DNA of 64,000 bases from Neptunomonas japonica DSM 18939 (lineage in GTDB: Bacteria > Pseudomonadota > Gammaproteobacteria > Pseudomonadales > Balneatricaceae). The stretch covers positions 97,096 through 161,095 of the forward strand of contig NZ_KE383917.1 of assembly GCF_000422765.1 (NCBI RefSeq), read 5' to 3'. Below the pieces are notes generated by a model. That model saw only the letters and a list, made by a program, of their open reading frames with translations. It made no database searches and was not told where the DNA came from. Numbering within the stretch: position 1 is the first letter of the stretch; each line of letters opens with the position of its first letter. Shown here piece by piece: positions 37,374-47,305 of this stretch. The position numbers and the translations under genes are program-made.

Positions 37374-37610
37374 CTACCTGTCTTCACGCAACAACGCATC
37401 AAGCTCATCAACCATATCTGACCAATCCGCATCATTTTCCCGGCTCTCTTTTATAAACTGGGCCTGTCCTTGTGTCCAGAAAACAGCCTCTTCAAGGGAG
37501 ATACCTTCATCCACAGAGTGGCTACTAATAAATAATTCAATATCATTTTCTTCTGCAGCCAAACCCAGCTGAAGAAACAGATTAGTAAGATTGTGCTTTA
37601 CCGTATCCAT
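37374..37610 (-). CDS. DUF2789 family protein
   Basis: A 78-residue acidic protein, MDTVKHNLTNLFLQLGLAAE, then SLEEAVFWTQGQAQFIKESR and DWSDMVDELDALLRE. The pattern matches DUF2789, a small conserved family in Pseudomonas and relatives with no known function. It has no signal or membrane segment, so it is cytoplasmic. Its ATG has GGAG upstream. It lies 89 bases from the entericidin gene on the same strand. Confidence 0.82.
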   Translation of the reverse strand: MDTVKHNLTNLFLQLGLAAEENDIELFISSHSVDEGISLEEAVFWTQGQAQFIKESRENDADWSDMVDELDALLREDR

Positions 37611-37826
37611 GCTTCACTCCTTATCCAGCTCTTCATAAAACCTTTACAAATGTTTTTCAAACATCGTGCAATACCAAGGATGCAAAATTAGACCGTAGCA
37701 AGGCGCATAAATTCATTTAAAGCGAGCGTCACATACCAAGTAACAAGAAAGACTCTGATATCATTAACCACTATATTTAAGCGCTTACTTCTATAACCTT
37801 AGTGATCAACCAGATGGAATCTTGCA

Positions 37827-38441
37827 TTGGCTGACTCTTTTTACCTAAAACCCATAGCAACCACCGAAACGCTATATGAAATTAAAAAGAGCCGATTTTA
37901 TGTATCTATCACACCGCTATCGACTGTGGCAGCAGCGCGCGCTTGTATACAGCTAGCAAAAGCAACCACCCCATCTGCTAACCACCACTGCAGCGCATTT
38001 ATTACCAGCACACCCCACGCAGAAGATGGCTTTGGTTACAGTGATGACGGAGAGCCTTCCGGCACGGCAGGCAAGCCGATGTTTAATGTCCTGCAAGGCA
38101 ATAACGTGGGCGAAGCCTGTGTAATCGTTACACGCTTTTTTGGTGGCATAAAGCTGGGCACCGGCGGCTTGGTACGCGCCTACTCCACCAGCGTAAAAGA
38201 AGCGATAGCACAGGCAAAATTTGAAGAAGTACACCCCAGAGCAACTGTTGAGCTTACCTACCCCTATACGCTCTCATCAACAGTGGATGCCATATTACAT
38301 AGCTTTGATACACTAGTAATCGACAGCCAATATGCAGAATCCGTAACGCTTAAAATTAGCATCACGGCAACGGCGGTTCACGAGCTCACACAGCAAGTGC
38401 AAGAGCGTGGTAGAGGGTTGTTGCAGATAGAGGCTGTTTAA
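37827..38441 (+). CDS. yigZ: YigZ/IMPACT family protein (TTG start)
   Basis: A 204-residue IMPACT/YigZ family protein: EIKKSRFYVSITPLSTVAAA, ANHHCSAFI, DGFGYSDDGEPSGTAGKPMF and VIVTRFFGGIKLGTGGLVRA are conserved. The first domain (about 1-135) is the UPF0029 ribosomal-S5-like fold and the C-terminal part is the shorter DUF1949 domain. Its function in bacteria is unsettled, with regulation of translation proposed. The only in-frame start upstream of the conserved region is TTG at 37827, since an in-frame TGA lies at 37803. Confidence 0.9.
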   Translation: MADSFYLKPIATTETLYEIKKSRFYVSITPLSTVAAARACIQLAKATTPSANHHCSAFITSTPHAEDGFGYSDDGEPSGTAGKPMFNVLQGNNVGEACVIVTRFFGGIKLGTGGLVRAYSTSVKEAIAQAKFEEVHPRATVELTYPYTLSSTVDAILHSFDTLVIDSQYAESVTLKISITATAVHELTQQVQERGRGLLQIEAV

Positions 38442-38629
38442 ATATATTTCATGCCCTACTAAAAGCTTTTATTCAAAGTTTTTCAGAAAGCCTTCACAAC
38501 ACTCTTTTTATTAGGCCTGCTGAACAATAGAAATTATCGATTAACCTATGATAATCAAGATCGTAAAAATTGAGCCGACTTAACAGATAAATGATACATT
38601 ATTTACGACTACAATAAACGGAAATCACT

Positions 38630-38851
38630 ATGACCGATAAAATAAATGAAGATGCTTTGCTAGCACTCAAGATTGCTTTTACCTATATGCCTAAAGCAAT
38701 TGAAGTGACTAAGTATGAATACGGTGATCGCTATGAAGCGGTGCTGGAACATATTGAAAAAGTGAGAGAGACTTTGCTGATCAACGATGTTGATCCTGAA
38801 GAGGTGTATGGCGAGATAGATCCTGACAATACACCTAATTCTTCTTATTAA
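38630..38851 (+). CDS. Conserved small protein of unknown function
   Basis: A 73-residue acidic soluble protein (MTDKINEDALLALKIAFTYM, then EHIEKVRETLLINDVDPEEV). I do not recognise a family. It has no signal, cysteine or membrane segment. AACGGAAA before the ATG gives an adequate ribosome site. The helical pattern and a terminator immediately downstream support a real gene. Confidence 0.7.
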   Translation: MTDKINEDALLALKIAFTYMPKAIEVTKYEYGDRYEAVLEHIEKVRETLLINDVDPEEVYGEIDPDNTPNSSY

Positions 38852-38853
38852 AA

Positions 38854-38885
38854 AAGCGGCACACGATTTATACCGTATGCCGCTT
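38854..38885. terminator. Hairpin terminator between the 73-residue gene and the YHS gene
   Basis: AAGCGGCA (38854-38861) and TGCCGCTT (38878-38885) form a perfect 8-bp stem, with further partial pairing inside the loop. A runs precede it and CAGTTTT follows. It lies between convergent genes. Confidence 0.65.
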
Positions 38886-38918
38886 CAGTTTTAGCTGATC
38901 TATAAAGGTATTGAAAGC

Positions 38919-39395
38919 TTATAGTTCGTTAGCTGCTACATTTTTGATTTTTGGCCAGTTTTTGTTAGCGGCTGCCAAATTAGCATTGGTGTTTTCAGAC
39001 CACACTTCTTGTACTACTTCACTTTTCTGTACGTACAATTTACCGTCAATCAATTCAAACGCTTTACCATCAATCGCGAACTTTTTACCTAGTGATGTAC
39101 CATATGCGCAGTAACCGCCAAACTGTGGAGCATATTTCTCTGGGTTAGCGTTAAACGTATCGCGGTTTGCTACTGATGAGAAATGGTAGATAGCGCCGTT
39201 GTGGATTGAACTGATGTTTGAGCTACCTTCGACAGGTGCATTTTCAGTAAAATAGGCAACAGCATCGTGCCCTGCTAGCGTTACGTTGTTTTCGTCCGTT
39301 TGAACTTCGACACCCGCAAAACTGATGCTACTGATAGAGAAAGCAGCTAGCAATGCTAGGGTTTTGAGTGGAGCTAGGATAGATGAGAGTTTCAT
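38919..39395 (-). CDS. Secreted YHS domain protein
   Basis: A 158-residue protein with a Sec signal peptide (about 1-25, ending SISFA). Its YHS domain contains LAGHDAVAYFTENAPVEGSS, YHFSSVANRDTFNANPEKYA and PQFGGYCAYGTSLGKKF. YHS domains bind metal ions. In related proteins the Cys of GGYCAYG is selenocysteine, but here the codon is TGC, so this is the cysteine form. I chose the ATG at 39395, with AGGA upstream. It is divergent from an AraC-type regulator that may control it. Confidence 0.87.
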   Translation of the reverse strand: MKLSSILAPLKTLALLAAFSISSISFAGVEVQTDENNVTLAGHDAVAYFTENAPVEGSSNISSIHNGAIYHFSSVANRDTFNANPEKYAPQFGGYCAYGTSLGKKFAIDGKAFELIDGKLYVQKSEVVQEVWSENTNANLAAANKNWPKIKNVAANEL

Positions 39396-39530
39396 TGTTG
39401 TAGTCCTATTTTGCATTGTGAGTTAGAGTTAGTTTTTGCTAAACAAGCACACAGTCTTGATGAACTGAATTTTAAAGAATCCTGCATCAATCAATAGGTT
39501 CGATTTACCAAGAGTTATGTCCGATCGTCT

Positions 39531-40400
39531 ATGAATGCTATAAACCAATTACTTGATACCTTAAAAATTGAAGCTAATGTGCATCACAATGGCCAGTACT
39601 GCGGCGACTGGGCGGTAGATACCTCGGGATCACAGAAAATGACATTTCATGTGGTTTCTAAAGGAAAGTGCTTTTTTAAGTTTGATGGCGAGGCTATTGA
39701 GCTAAACGAAGGCGATGCCGTATTTATGCCCTCTGATGCGCAGCACTGTGTCACTAACCTACTCAGCAGCAACCTTACGGTAAACACAAGCCAAGCCTTG
39801 CCCATGACACAAGCCGTAGAGGATGAATCGACGGGTTTGGTCTGCGGAAACTTTGCACACCAGCACCCCGTATTTGAAAAGCTAGTGACGCAAATGCCCA
39901 AGTTAATTGTGGTACGACACAATGACAAGGATGCTATGGGCCGCATTGTTGAATTAATTTTGGAGGAGTCACGCGGATCAAACCAGCATACTAATGTGCT
40001 TCTAAACCGCCTAGCTGACTGCCTGTTTTATTTATTGGTGAGAAGCCATCTTGATGTTAGCAACGGTGTATTTGCAGCCTTTGCTCATCCCCAGCTTAAT
40101 ATCGCTATGGAATTAATACACCAGCAAGACTGCAGCCAACGTTTAAGTTTGGATGATCTTGCCAGTGCAGCCTCTATGTCGCGTTCGGCCTTTTCTAATC
40201 TGTTTAAAGAGGTTGTTGAACAATCACCGATGGACTACTTAACACAGTGGCGCATGACTCAAGCCTATCGCTGGCTCGCTGATGATGGAATCACCACCTT
40301 AGATGCCGCTTTACGCTGCGGTTATGAAAGCGAGTCATCTTTTTCCAAGGCATTTAAGCGTGTAATGGGCATTGGCCCAGGACAAGCACGCCGGGATTGA
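39531..40400 (+). CDS. AraC family regulator with N-terminal cupin domain
   Basis: A 289-residue regulator. The N-terminal cupin-6-type ligand domain (about 1-175) contains KGKCFFKFDGEAIELNEGDA and FMPSDAQHCV. The C-terminal AraC domain (about 185-285) carries two helix-turn-helices, in LSLDDLASAASMSRSAFSNL and LDAALRCGYESESSFSKAFK. This is the type often called cupin AraC regulators of oxidoreductase or detoxification genes. It is divergent from the YHS gene, with 135 bases between them. The ligand is unknown. Confidence 0.9.
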   Translation: MNAINQLLDTLKIEANVHHNGQYCGDWAVDTSGSQKMTFHVVSKGKCFFKFDGEAIELNEGDAVFMPSDAQHCVTNLLSSNLTVNTSQALPMTQAVEDESTGLVCGNFAHQHPVFEKLVTQMPKLIVVRHNDKDAMGRIVELILEESRGSNQHTNVLLNRLADCLFYLLVRSHLDVSNGVFAAFAHPQLNIAMELIHQQDCSQRLSLDDLASAASMSRSAFSNLFKEVVEQSPMDYLTQWRMTQAYRWLADDGITTLDAALRCGYESESSFSKAFKRVMGIGPGQARRD

Positions 40401-40420
40401 CGCGCTGTAGCTTACAGCAC

Positions 40421-41788
40421 TCAGTAGGCATAATTATCAATCACCTCACGTACTTTCGTTAATGCCACCTGCAGCACATCCAGATCAACGGAACCAAGAG
40501 CTAAGCGTATCGCATGTGGCACATGCTCTGAAGTAGCAAATGGCTCTGCTGTAGAAACAGAGATATTTGATCGCAGTAGCTCCATCACTATTTGATCTGC
40601 CCTCACCTCTTCAGGCAGTGGCAGCCAGATAAAATAGGAAGCAGGATGACTGACGTAATCCATCCCTTGCAGAATTTCTCTGGCCATTGCCTGCCTGAGC
40701 ATTGCATCTTGGCGCTTTTCTGATTCTAAACGCATGACCGTACCGTCGGTTATCCAACCACAAGCCAGTGCTGTCATCAGCCCTGGAGTATTCCAGGTGG
40801 TTGCTCGAATAGTGCGTTCTATTTTAGGCACCCATTTTAATGGTGCTGTCACAAAACCTACGCGCAAACCGGTAGCAATACTTTTCGAAATTCCAGAAAC
40901 ATAAACAGTGATATCTGGAGCTAATGTAGCTAAAGGCGCGGGCGGATTCTCAGCCAGAAAAGCATAAGCAGCATCTTCGATGATAAGCAAGTCGTGCTGG
41001 CGGGCAATAGAGATCAATCTCTTACGCTGTGCCAAGCTCATCACCCACCCAAGAGGATTGTGTAGTGTCGGCATGGCATAGACAGCCCGAACTCGCCGGC
41101 TCTGGCAGAGCTGTTCTAATGCGTCCAGATCAGGGCCGTAACCTAAGCCTTGCTCTGGATCAGATACAGGAATAGACAAAAGCTCTAGCCGGTGCACATC
41201 TGCCAGCACTTTAAAACCAGGGTAAATAAGAGCATCTGTAGCAACCACATCGCCAGGATTTAATAATGTCATGACCGTTGCCGCCAGCCCATGTTGCGCG
41301 CCGCTCACAATTAACACCTGCTCAGCATCAACCGAAAGCCCTCTACACTCCAAGTGACGCGCTACAGTTGCACGTTCATGCTTACGTCCGGCATGCGGCT
41401 GATAGTGCAATAATGCTTCCAAATCACCGGATGATGCCAGCTGTCGCAAGGCGCCACGCAATAGCTCTGCCTGGCTAGGTAACGATGCTGAGTTGAAATT
41501 AAGGTCGATCATACCTTCTGTTGAGGATGGCTGATCTATACCGTTACTCAGCGCTAATGCGGTTTCTCTTACAAACGTCCCGCGACCCGTTTCGCCACTC
41601 ACCAAGCCCATACTTTCTAACTCAGCATACACCCGCGAGGCTGTCACTAAGGCGATGCTCTCTTTGGCGGCAAGCTGGCGGTGAGTCGGCAAGCGTGAGC
41701 CAGGGGGAAGATCACCGGTTCGGATATCAACAGCAAAAGCATCCACCAAGCGTTTATATTTTGCGTTAGCCATTAAAAATGTATCCAT
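40421..41788 (-). CDS. MocR-type PLP-dependent transcriptional regulator
   Basis: A 455-residue fusion of a GntR winged helix (about 1-75; GDLPPGSRLPTHRQLAAKES, then TASRVYAELESMGLV) with a fold type I aminotransferase domain (about 95-450). The aminotransferase domain has SGAQHGLAATVMTLLNPGDV, the substrate/PLP region MPTLHNPLGWVMS, DLLIIEDAAYAFLAE and the PLP Schiff-base lysine in YVSGISKSIATGLRVGF. It is divergent from the DJ-1/PfpI gene and probably controls it. A palindrome overlaps its start codon. A second in-frame ATG (41773) is an alternative start. Confidence 0.92.
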   Translation of the reverse strand: MDTFLMANAKYKRLVDAFAVDIRTGDLPPGSRLPTHRQLAAKESIALVTASRVYAELESMGLVSGETGRGTFVRETALALSNGIDQPSSTEGMIDLNFNSASLPSQAELLRGALRQLASSGDLEALLHYQPHAGRKHERATVARHLECRGLSVDAEQVLIVSGAQHGLAATVMTLLNPGDVVATDALIYPGFKVLADVHRLELLSIPVSDPEQGLGYGPDLDALEQLCQSRRVRAVYAMPTLHNPLGWVMSLAQRKRLISIARQHDLLIIEDAAYAFLAENPPAPLATLAPDITVYVSGISKSIATGLRVGFVTAPLKWVPKIERTIRATTWNTPGLMTALACGWITDGTVMRLESEKRQDAMLRQAMAREILQGMDYVSHPASYFIWLPLPEEVRADQIVMELLRSNISVSTAEPFATSEHVPHAIRLALGSVDLDVLQVALTKVREVIDNYAY

Positions 41789-41809
41789 GACAATAATTTT
41801 ATTGTCATG
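41786..41809. promoter_or_regulatory. Inverted repeat overlapping the mocR-like start codon
   Basis: CATGACAATA (41786-41795) and TATTGTCATG (41800-41809) are perfect 10-bp arms around ATTT. It covers the start codon of the regulator and lies in the divergent region with the PfpI gene. It is a plausible autoregulatory operator. Confidence 0.5.
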
Positions 41810-41885
41810 ATTCTAGGCGATACAATACCTCATCGCTACTTGTTCAAAATAATAAATAACTATTGTTAAACGAGGTAACCACACT

Positions 41886-42482
41886 ATGCATATCGCAATT
41901 CTAACGTTTGATGGCTATAACGAACTCGACTCACTGATTGCTCTTGGCATCTTAAATCGCATTAAAAAACCAGACTGGCGTGTATCTATTGCCAGCCCAA
42001 CGCCGCATGTTGAATCGATGAATGGCGTAATCATTGAGCGCCACGTATCGCTGAGTGAGGCAAGCTCTGCTGATGCCGTTATTATTGGCAGCGGTATGAA
42101 AACACGTGATGTTGCTGCTGATGAATCACTCATGGCACAACTACAACTAGATCCATCAAGACAGCTGTTAGCAGCACAATGCTCTGGCACCCTGCTCCTC
42201 GCCAAGCTAGGTCTGTTAAATGAGATACCGGCATGTACCGACCTAACCACTAAACCCTGGGTACAAGAAGCCGGCATTGAGGTGTTGAATCAGGCATTTT
42301 TTGCAAAAGGAAATATCGCAACTGCAGGCGGATGCCTTGCATCACAATACCTTGCGGTGTGGATGATTGCTCGCTTAGAAGGGCTAGAAGCCGCAAAAGA
42401 TGCGATTCACTATGTAGCACCTGTAGGTGAGAAAGAAGAATACGTAGAGCGTGCTATAAAAAACATTGCGCCTTTCATATAA
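41886..42482 (+). CDS. DJ-1/PfpI family protein
   Basis: A 198-residue class I glutamine amidotransferase-like protein. The nucleophile elbow is AAQCSGTLLLAKLG (Cys at about residue 99). The N-terminal ILTFDGYNELDSLIALGIL has the acidic residue pattern of the family, and ATAGGCLASQYLAVWMIARL follows. Members are deglycases, chaperones, isonitrile hydratases or AraC-like sensors, and the specific activity is not evident. It is divergent from the MocR-type regulator. Confidence 0.87.
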   Translation: MHIAILTFDGYNELDSLIALGILNRIKKPDWRVSIASPTPHVESMNGVIIERHVSLSEASSADAVIIGSGMKTRDVAADESLMAQLQLDPSRQLLAAQCSGTLLLAKLGLLNEIPACTDLTTKPWVQEAGIEVLNQAFFAKGNIATAGGCLASQYLAVWMIARLEGLEAAKDAIHYVAPVGEKEEYVERAIKNIAPFI

Positions 42483-42512
42483 AAAAACGGCTATCACCAA
42501 AGGTGATAGCCG
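42481..42512 (-). terminator. Rho-independent terminator of the gcvP operon
   Basis: CGGCTATCACC (42488-42498) and GGTGATAGCCG (42502-42512) form an 11-bp perfect stem with a 3-base loop. On the minus strand it is followed by seven T (the A run at 42481-42487), so it ends the sdaA-glyA-gcvH-gcvP unit. It may also serve the convergent PfpI gene. Confidence 0.88.
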
Positions 42513-42595
42513 CTAAAGGTCTTTTGCTTTAAAAGTATTTTACATCGCTCCCGATGGTTACTTGAAATGGAACAAAACAAGTAATCGGTTTGCGC

Positions 42596-45478
42596 TTAGT
42601 CCTGGTATGTTTCAATACCTGGGCAAGAGCAGATAAAGTTACGATCGCCGTATACGTTATCCACACGGTTTACAGCAGGCCAGAACTTGTTCTGGCGTGT
42701 TGATGCCGTAGGGAATACAGCCTCTTCGCGAGAGTATGCACGGCCCCACTCAGCAGCTGTGATATCAGCCATTGTATGTGGTGCGTTGTGCAGCGGATTA
42801 TCTTCTAATGTCCACTCACCGCTTTGTACTTTTTCAACTTCCTGACGAATCATGACCATGGCTTCAATGAAGCGGTCCAGCTCAGCCTTAGATTCGGATT
42901 CAGTTGGTTCAATCATCAAGGTGCCTGCCACTGGGAAAGACATCGTTGGCGCATGGAAACCATAGTCCATCAGACGCTTAGCGATATCTTCTTCTGTGAT
43001 ACCCGATGCTTCTTTGATTGGGCGAATATCAACGATACATTCATGTGCAACTTTGTTATTACGGCCACGGAAAAGAATCGGATAATGCTCAGCCAGCTTC
43101 TCGGTCATATAGTTTGCACCCAGAATGGCATTCTCTGTGGACGCTTTAAGACCTGATTTACCCAGCATACGGTTATACATATAGCTGATTGGCAAGATTG
43201 CACCTGAACCATACGGAGTAGCAGAAACAGCACCCACGTTAGACTCAGAACCCTGTACTGCTGTTACCTTATGGTTTGGCAGGAAAGGTGCCAAATGGCT
43301 TTTAACGCCAATAGGACCCATACCAGGACCACCACCGCCATGTGGGATAGCAAAGGTTTTATGTAAGTTTAGATGTGATACATCAGAGCCGATAACGCCA
43401 GGCTTAGAAATACCTACCTGCGCGTTCATGTTGGCGCCGTCCATGTATACCTGACCACCAAACTTATGGATGAGTGAGCAGATCTCAACGATATCTTCTT
43501 CATAGATACCGTGAGTTGATGGGTATGTAATCATCAGAGTAGATAGGTTTTCTGCATGCAGTTCAGCTTTTTCAGCTAGATCAGCAACATCAACGTTACC
43601 TTTTTCATCACACTTAGTGACGACGATTTTCATATCCATCATGGCAGCAGAGGCTGGGTTAGTACCGTGAGCTGATGATGGGATTAGGCAAACATTACGA
43701 TGCCCTTCACCAATAGACTCCTGATACTTACGAATAGCTAGCAAGCCAGCGTATTCGCCTGATGCACCCGAGTTAGGCTGTAAAGAAACTTTATCGTAGC
43801 CCGTAATTTCTACTAGCTGCTCTTCAAGCTCCTGCAACATTGCATGATAGCCCTGTACTTGATCATCAGGTGCGAACGGATGGATGTTCGCAAATTCAGG
43901 CCATGTGATAGGAAGCATCTCAGCAGTTGCGTTTAGTTTCATGGTACAAGAACCCAGTGGGATCATACCGTGAACCAATGAGTAATCTTTGTTTTCTAGC
44001 TTTTTCAGGTAACGCAGCATATCTGTTTCAGAGTGATAGCTGTTAAATACCGGATGCGTCAAGATGGCATCTTCACGACGCTGTGCATCAATAATACCTG
44101 TATCATCAGCGGCAACACCTGCATCAATAGCAGCAACCTCTAGGCCGTGGCCATCACCTAGGAAGATATCAAACAACTCAGCTACATCAGCAGCTGTCGT
44201 TGTTTCGTCCAAGCTAACGCCTAACTTATCAGTACCGATACGGCGCAAGTTACAGCCTTTATCGAGTGCTAACTGATAAATAGCATCCTGCTTACCAGCA
44301 ACGTTCAGCGTTAATGTATCAAAGTAGCTGTCGTTACCCTGAACACCTTTACTTTTTAAGCCAGTGGCTAAAATAGCCGTCAAACGATGGATGCGCTCTG
44401 CAATAGTTTTCAAGCCATCTGGGCCATGATAAACCGTGTAGAAGCTTGCCATGTTGGCTAGCAGTGCTTGTGCTGTACAGATGTTTGACGTCGCTTTGTC
44501 ACGGCGTATGTGCTGCTCGCGTGTTTGCATCGCCATACGTAGTGCTTGGTTACCGCGTGAATCAACGGATACACCAATAATACGACCAGGTACAGAGCGC
44601 TTTAGCTTATCGCTAGAGGCAAAGAAGGCAGCGTGCGGACCACCAAAGCCCATTGGTACGCCAAAGCGCTGAGTAGAGCCCAACACAACGTCTGCACCTA
44701 ACTCGCCAGGTGACTTAAGCAGAACCAATGCCATAGGATCAGCGGCAACCGCTACCATCGCTTTTTGCTCTTTCGCTTTAGCGATCAGTGACTGGATATC
44801 TGTAATGTCACCAAACGTACCTGGGTATTGTAGCTGAGCACCAAATACATCATGCTCAGACAGTTCAGAATGCGGTGCAACCACCACATCAAAACCAAAG
44901 TATTCAGCACGAGTTTTGATAACGTCAATCGTTTGCGGGTGAACATCGTCAGCCACAAAGTAGGTATTTGTTTTCTTACGGTTAGAGCGTTTGCACAGTG
45001 CCATTGCTTCAGCGGCAGCAGTAGCTTCGTCAAGCATGGAGGCATTTGCCAAGTCCATACCCGTCAAATCCATTACTACTTGCTGGAAGTTAAGCAATGA
45101 TTCCAAACGGCCCTGAGCGATCTCTGGCTGATAAGGCGTGTAAGCCGTGTACCAACCTGGATTTTCCAACACATTACGCAGAATAACATTCGGTACTAGC
45201 GTATTGTGATAGCCCATACCAATGTAAGATTTATTAACCTTATTCTGCACCGCTAATGACTTCAGGTAAGCCAGTGCTTCTACTTCTGTTTCAGAATCAG
45301 CCATATCTAGCGCATCATCTAGACGAATTGAATCAGGCACGGTTTGCGTGATCAATTCTTCCAGAGAAGAGACACCAAGACTTTCAAGCATCGCTTGCTG
45401 GTCTTCACCTTGAAGGCCAATATGACGGCGTGTAAAATCATTTTTCTGTTCGAGTTCACTCAGAGTACGTTTTTCCAC
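42596..45478 (-). CDS. gcvP: Glycine dehydrogenase (P protein, decarboxylating)
   Basis: A 960-residue single-chain P protein with both halves present (N-terminal about 1-440, C-terminal about 470-960). The PLP lysine lies in [43 protein letters not shown] and GANMNAQVG are further family marks. It decarboxylates glycine and passes the aminomethyl group to the lipoyl arm of GcvH. It starts seven bases after gcvH and ends the operon before a strong terminator. Confidence 0.98.
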   Translation of the reverse strand: MEKRTLSELEQKNDFTRRHIGLQGEDQQAMLESLGVSSLEELITQTVPDSIRLDDALDMADSETEVEALAYLKSLAVQNKVNKSYIGMGYHNTLVPNVILRNVLENPGWYTAYTPYQPEIAQGRLESLLNFQQVVMDLTGMDLANASMLDEATAAAEAMALCKRSNRKKTNTYFVADDVHPQTIDVIKTRAEYFGFDVVVAPHSELSEHDVFGAQLQYPGTFGDITDIQSLIAKAKEQKAMVAVAADPMALVLLKSPGELGADVVLGSTQRFGVPMGFGGPHAAFFASSDKLKRSVPGRIIGVSVDSRGNQALRMAMQTREQHIRRDKATSNICTAQALLANMASFYTVYHGPDGLKTIAERIHRLTAILATGLKSKGVQGNDSYFDTLTLNVAGKQDAIYQLALDKGCNLRRIGTDKLGVSLDETTTAADVAELFDIFLGDGHGLEVAAIDAGVAADDTGIIDAQRREDAILTHPVFNSYHSETDMLRYLKKLENKDYSLVHGMIPLGSCTMKLNATAEMLPITWPEFANIHPFAPDDQVQGYHAMLQELEEQLVEITGYDKVSLQPNSGASGEYAGLLAIRKYQESIGEGHRNVCLIPSSAHGTNPASAAMMDMKIVVTKCDEKGNVDVADLAEKAELHAENLSTLMITYPSTHGIYEEDIVEICSLIHKFGGQVYMDGANMNAQVGISKPGVIGSDVSHLNLHKTFAIPHGGGGPGMGPIGVKSHLAPFLPNHKVTAVQGSESNVGAVSATPYGSGAILPISYMYNRMLGKSGLKASTENAILGANYMTEKLAEHYPILFRGRNNKVAHECIVDIRPIKEASGITEEDIAKRLMDYGFHAPTMSFPVAGTLMIEPTESESKAELDRFIEAMVMIRQEVEKVQSGEWTLEDNPLHNAPHTMADITAAEWGRAYSREEAVFPTASTRQNKFWPAVNRVDNVYGDRNFICSCPGIETYQD

Positions 45479-45485
45479 GTGCGTC

Positions 45486-45878
45486 TTACCCCTCTTCGCC
45501 TACATTAGCTTCATACGCTACAGCATCTAGCATATCGTCTAGTTCAGATGTGTCAGAAAGCTTAACTTTAGCTATCCAGCCATCTTCAAATGCAGATTCG
45601 TTGATTGTTTCAGGTGAGTCTTCCAGTAATTCATTGACGGCTACTACTTCACCAGTGACAGGAGAATAAATATCAGATGCAGCTTTTACGGATTCAACCA
45701 AAGAGAACTCTTCGCCTTTTTCAACAGCGCGGCCAACTTCAGGAACTTCAACAAAAACGACATCACCTAATAATTCTTGAGCATGGTCTGTAATACCGAT
45801 AGTCACGGTACCGTCACCATTATCCAGAATCCATTCGTGTGAAGCTGTATATTTTAAGTTTGCTGGAACACTACTCAT
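45486..45878 (-). CDS. gcvH: Glycine cleavage system H protein
   Basis: A 130-residue lipoyl carrier protein: [40 protein letters not shown], and the lipoylation site in [15 protein letters not shown] (Lys65). The C terminus has [11 protein letters not shown] chose the ATG at 45878, with AGGAAA upstream; the longer frame has no family support. It is 96 bases from glyA and 7 bases from gcvP. Confidence 0.98.
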   Translation of the reverse strand: MSSVPANLKYTASHEWILDNGDGTVTIGITDHAQELLGDVVFVEVPEVGRAVEKGEEFSLVESVKAASDIYSPVTGEVVAVNELLEDSPETINESAFEDGWIAKVKLSDTSELDDMLDAVAYEANVGEEG

Positions 45879-45974
45879 GATGATATTTCCTATCTTAATA
45901 ATCAGTATCAAATGGGCTGCCTATCCAGCCCATCTGTCTATTAAATAATTTATGCTTACTTAGTGATGCTGCTA

Positions 45975-47276
45975 TTAACGGTAAAGCGGGAAACGCTGGC
46001 ACAACTCAGTTACCTGGGCACATACCGCCGCTTCTACTTCTGCATTACCTTCTGGGTTGGCAACAAGGCCATCCAGCACGTCATTGATCAGGTTACCAAT
46101 CAGACGAAATTCTTCTATACCAAAACCACGTGTTGTACCTGCGGGTGTTCCTATACGAATACCCGACGTTACCATCGGTTTTTCAGAATCAAACGGAATA
46201 CCATTTTTGTTACACGTAATGCCGGCACGCTCTAGTGCATCCTCAACCTGATTACCTTTCAAGCCTTTAGGGCGAAGGTCAACCAACATCAAGTGAGTAT
46301 CTGTTCCGTCAGTTACAACAGCGCAACCGCGCTCAATCATCACTTGCGCCAACACTTTAGCGTTAGCGACGACACGATCAATATAAGCAGAAAACTCAGG
46401 CTGTAGCGCTTCACCAAAAGCAACCGCTTTAGCCGCGATAACGTGCATCAGTGGTCCGCCCTGTAATCCTGGGAAAACAGCAGAATTAATTTTCTTACCT
46501 AAATCAAGGTCGTTCGATAGCACCATACCACCACGCGGCCCACGCAAAGTTTTATGCGTAGTTGTTGTTACCACATGCGCATGTGGCAACGGGCTAGGAT
46601 GAGCGCCACTCGCTACTAAACCAGCAATGTGAGCCATGTCTACCATCAGGTATGCACCGACTTTATCAGCTATTTCACGAAAACGTGCGAAGTCGATTTC
46701 ACGTGGAATAGCAGAGCCACCAGCAACGATAAGTTTTGGCTGACACTCAACTGCTAATTTTTCAACCGCATCATAATCGATTCGCAGAGTATTTTCAGCA
46801 ACACCGTACTGAACAGCGTTAAACCATTTGCCAGATTGAGCCGGACGTGCACCATGCGTCAAGTGTCCACCAGCATCTAAAGACATGCCTAAAATAGTAT
46901 CGCCTGGCTGTAATAGCGCCATAAAGACCGCGCCATTAGCCTGTGCACCTGAATGAGGCTGCACATTAATGTATTCACAGTTAAATAATTGTTTTGCGCG
47001 ATCAATCGCCAAAGCTTCTACTTTATCTACAAACTCACAACCACCGTAGTAACGACGCCCCGGGTAACCTTCAGCGTATTTGTTAGTCAGTACGGTACCT
47101 TGTGCCTGCATAACCGCTTTGGATACGATATTTTCTGAAGCAATCAATTCAATCTGGTTATCTTGACGGTGAAACTCTTCATCGATTGCCGCCGTAATAG
47201 CGCTATCGCTCTGTGCAAGATCGCGAGTAAAAAAGTCAGCATGTGCAGCATCGCTGTACAAATCAGTAAGGCTCAT
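45975..47276 (-). CDS. glyA: Serine hydroxymethyltransferase
   Basis: A 433-residue SHMT. The N-terminal [20 protein letters not shown] and [16 protein letters not shown] are conserved. The PLP lysine lies in [17 protein letters not shown], and [17 protein letters not shown] follows. It joins glycine and methylene-tetrahydrofolate to give serine. In this operon it converts the C1 unit released by glycine cleavage plus a second glycine into serine for SdaA. I chose the ATG at 47276 with AAGAGA upstream. It may be a second glyA copy dedicated to catabolism, as in Pseudomonas. Confidence 0.97.
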   Translation of the reverse strand: MSLTDLYSDAAHADFFTRDLAQSDSAITAAIDEEFHRQDNQIELIASENIVSKAVMQAQGTVLTNKYAEGYPGRRYYGGCEFVDKVEALAIDRAKQLFNCEYINVQPHSGAQANGAVFMALLQPGDTILGMSLDAGGHLTHGARPAQSGKWFNAVQYGVAENTLRIDYDAVEKLAVECQPKLIVAGGSAIPREIDFARFREIADKVGAYLMVDMAHIAGLVASGAHPSPLPHAHVVTTTTHKTLRGPRGGMVLSNDLDLGKKINSAVFPGLQGGPLMHVIAAKAVAFGEALQPEFSAYIDRVVANAKVLAQVMIERGCAVVTDGTDTHLMLVDLRPKGLKGNQVEDALERAGITCNKNGIPFDSEKPMVTSGIRIGTPAGTTRGFGIEEFRLIGNLINDVLDGLVANPEGNAEVEAAVCAQVTELCQRFPLYR

Positions 47277-47305
47277 ATTTTTATTCTCTTGTTTGAAGTT
47301 TTTAA

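Noticed and set aside
38919-39395. Selenocysteine in the YHS protein
   Set aside because: The conserved position is encoded by TGC, an ordinary cysteine codon, and the frame has no internal TGA.
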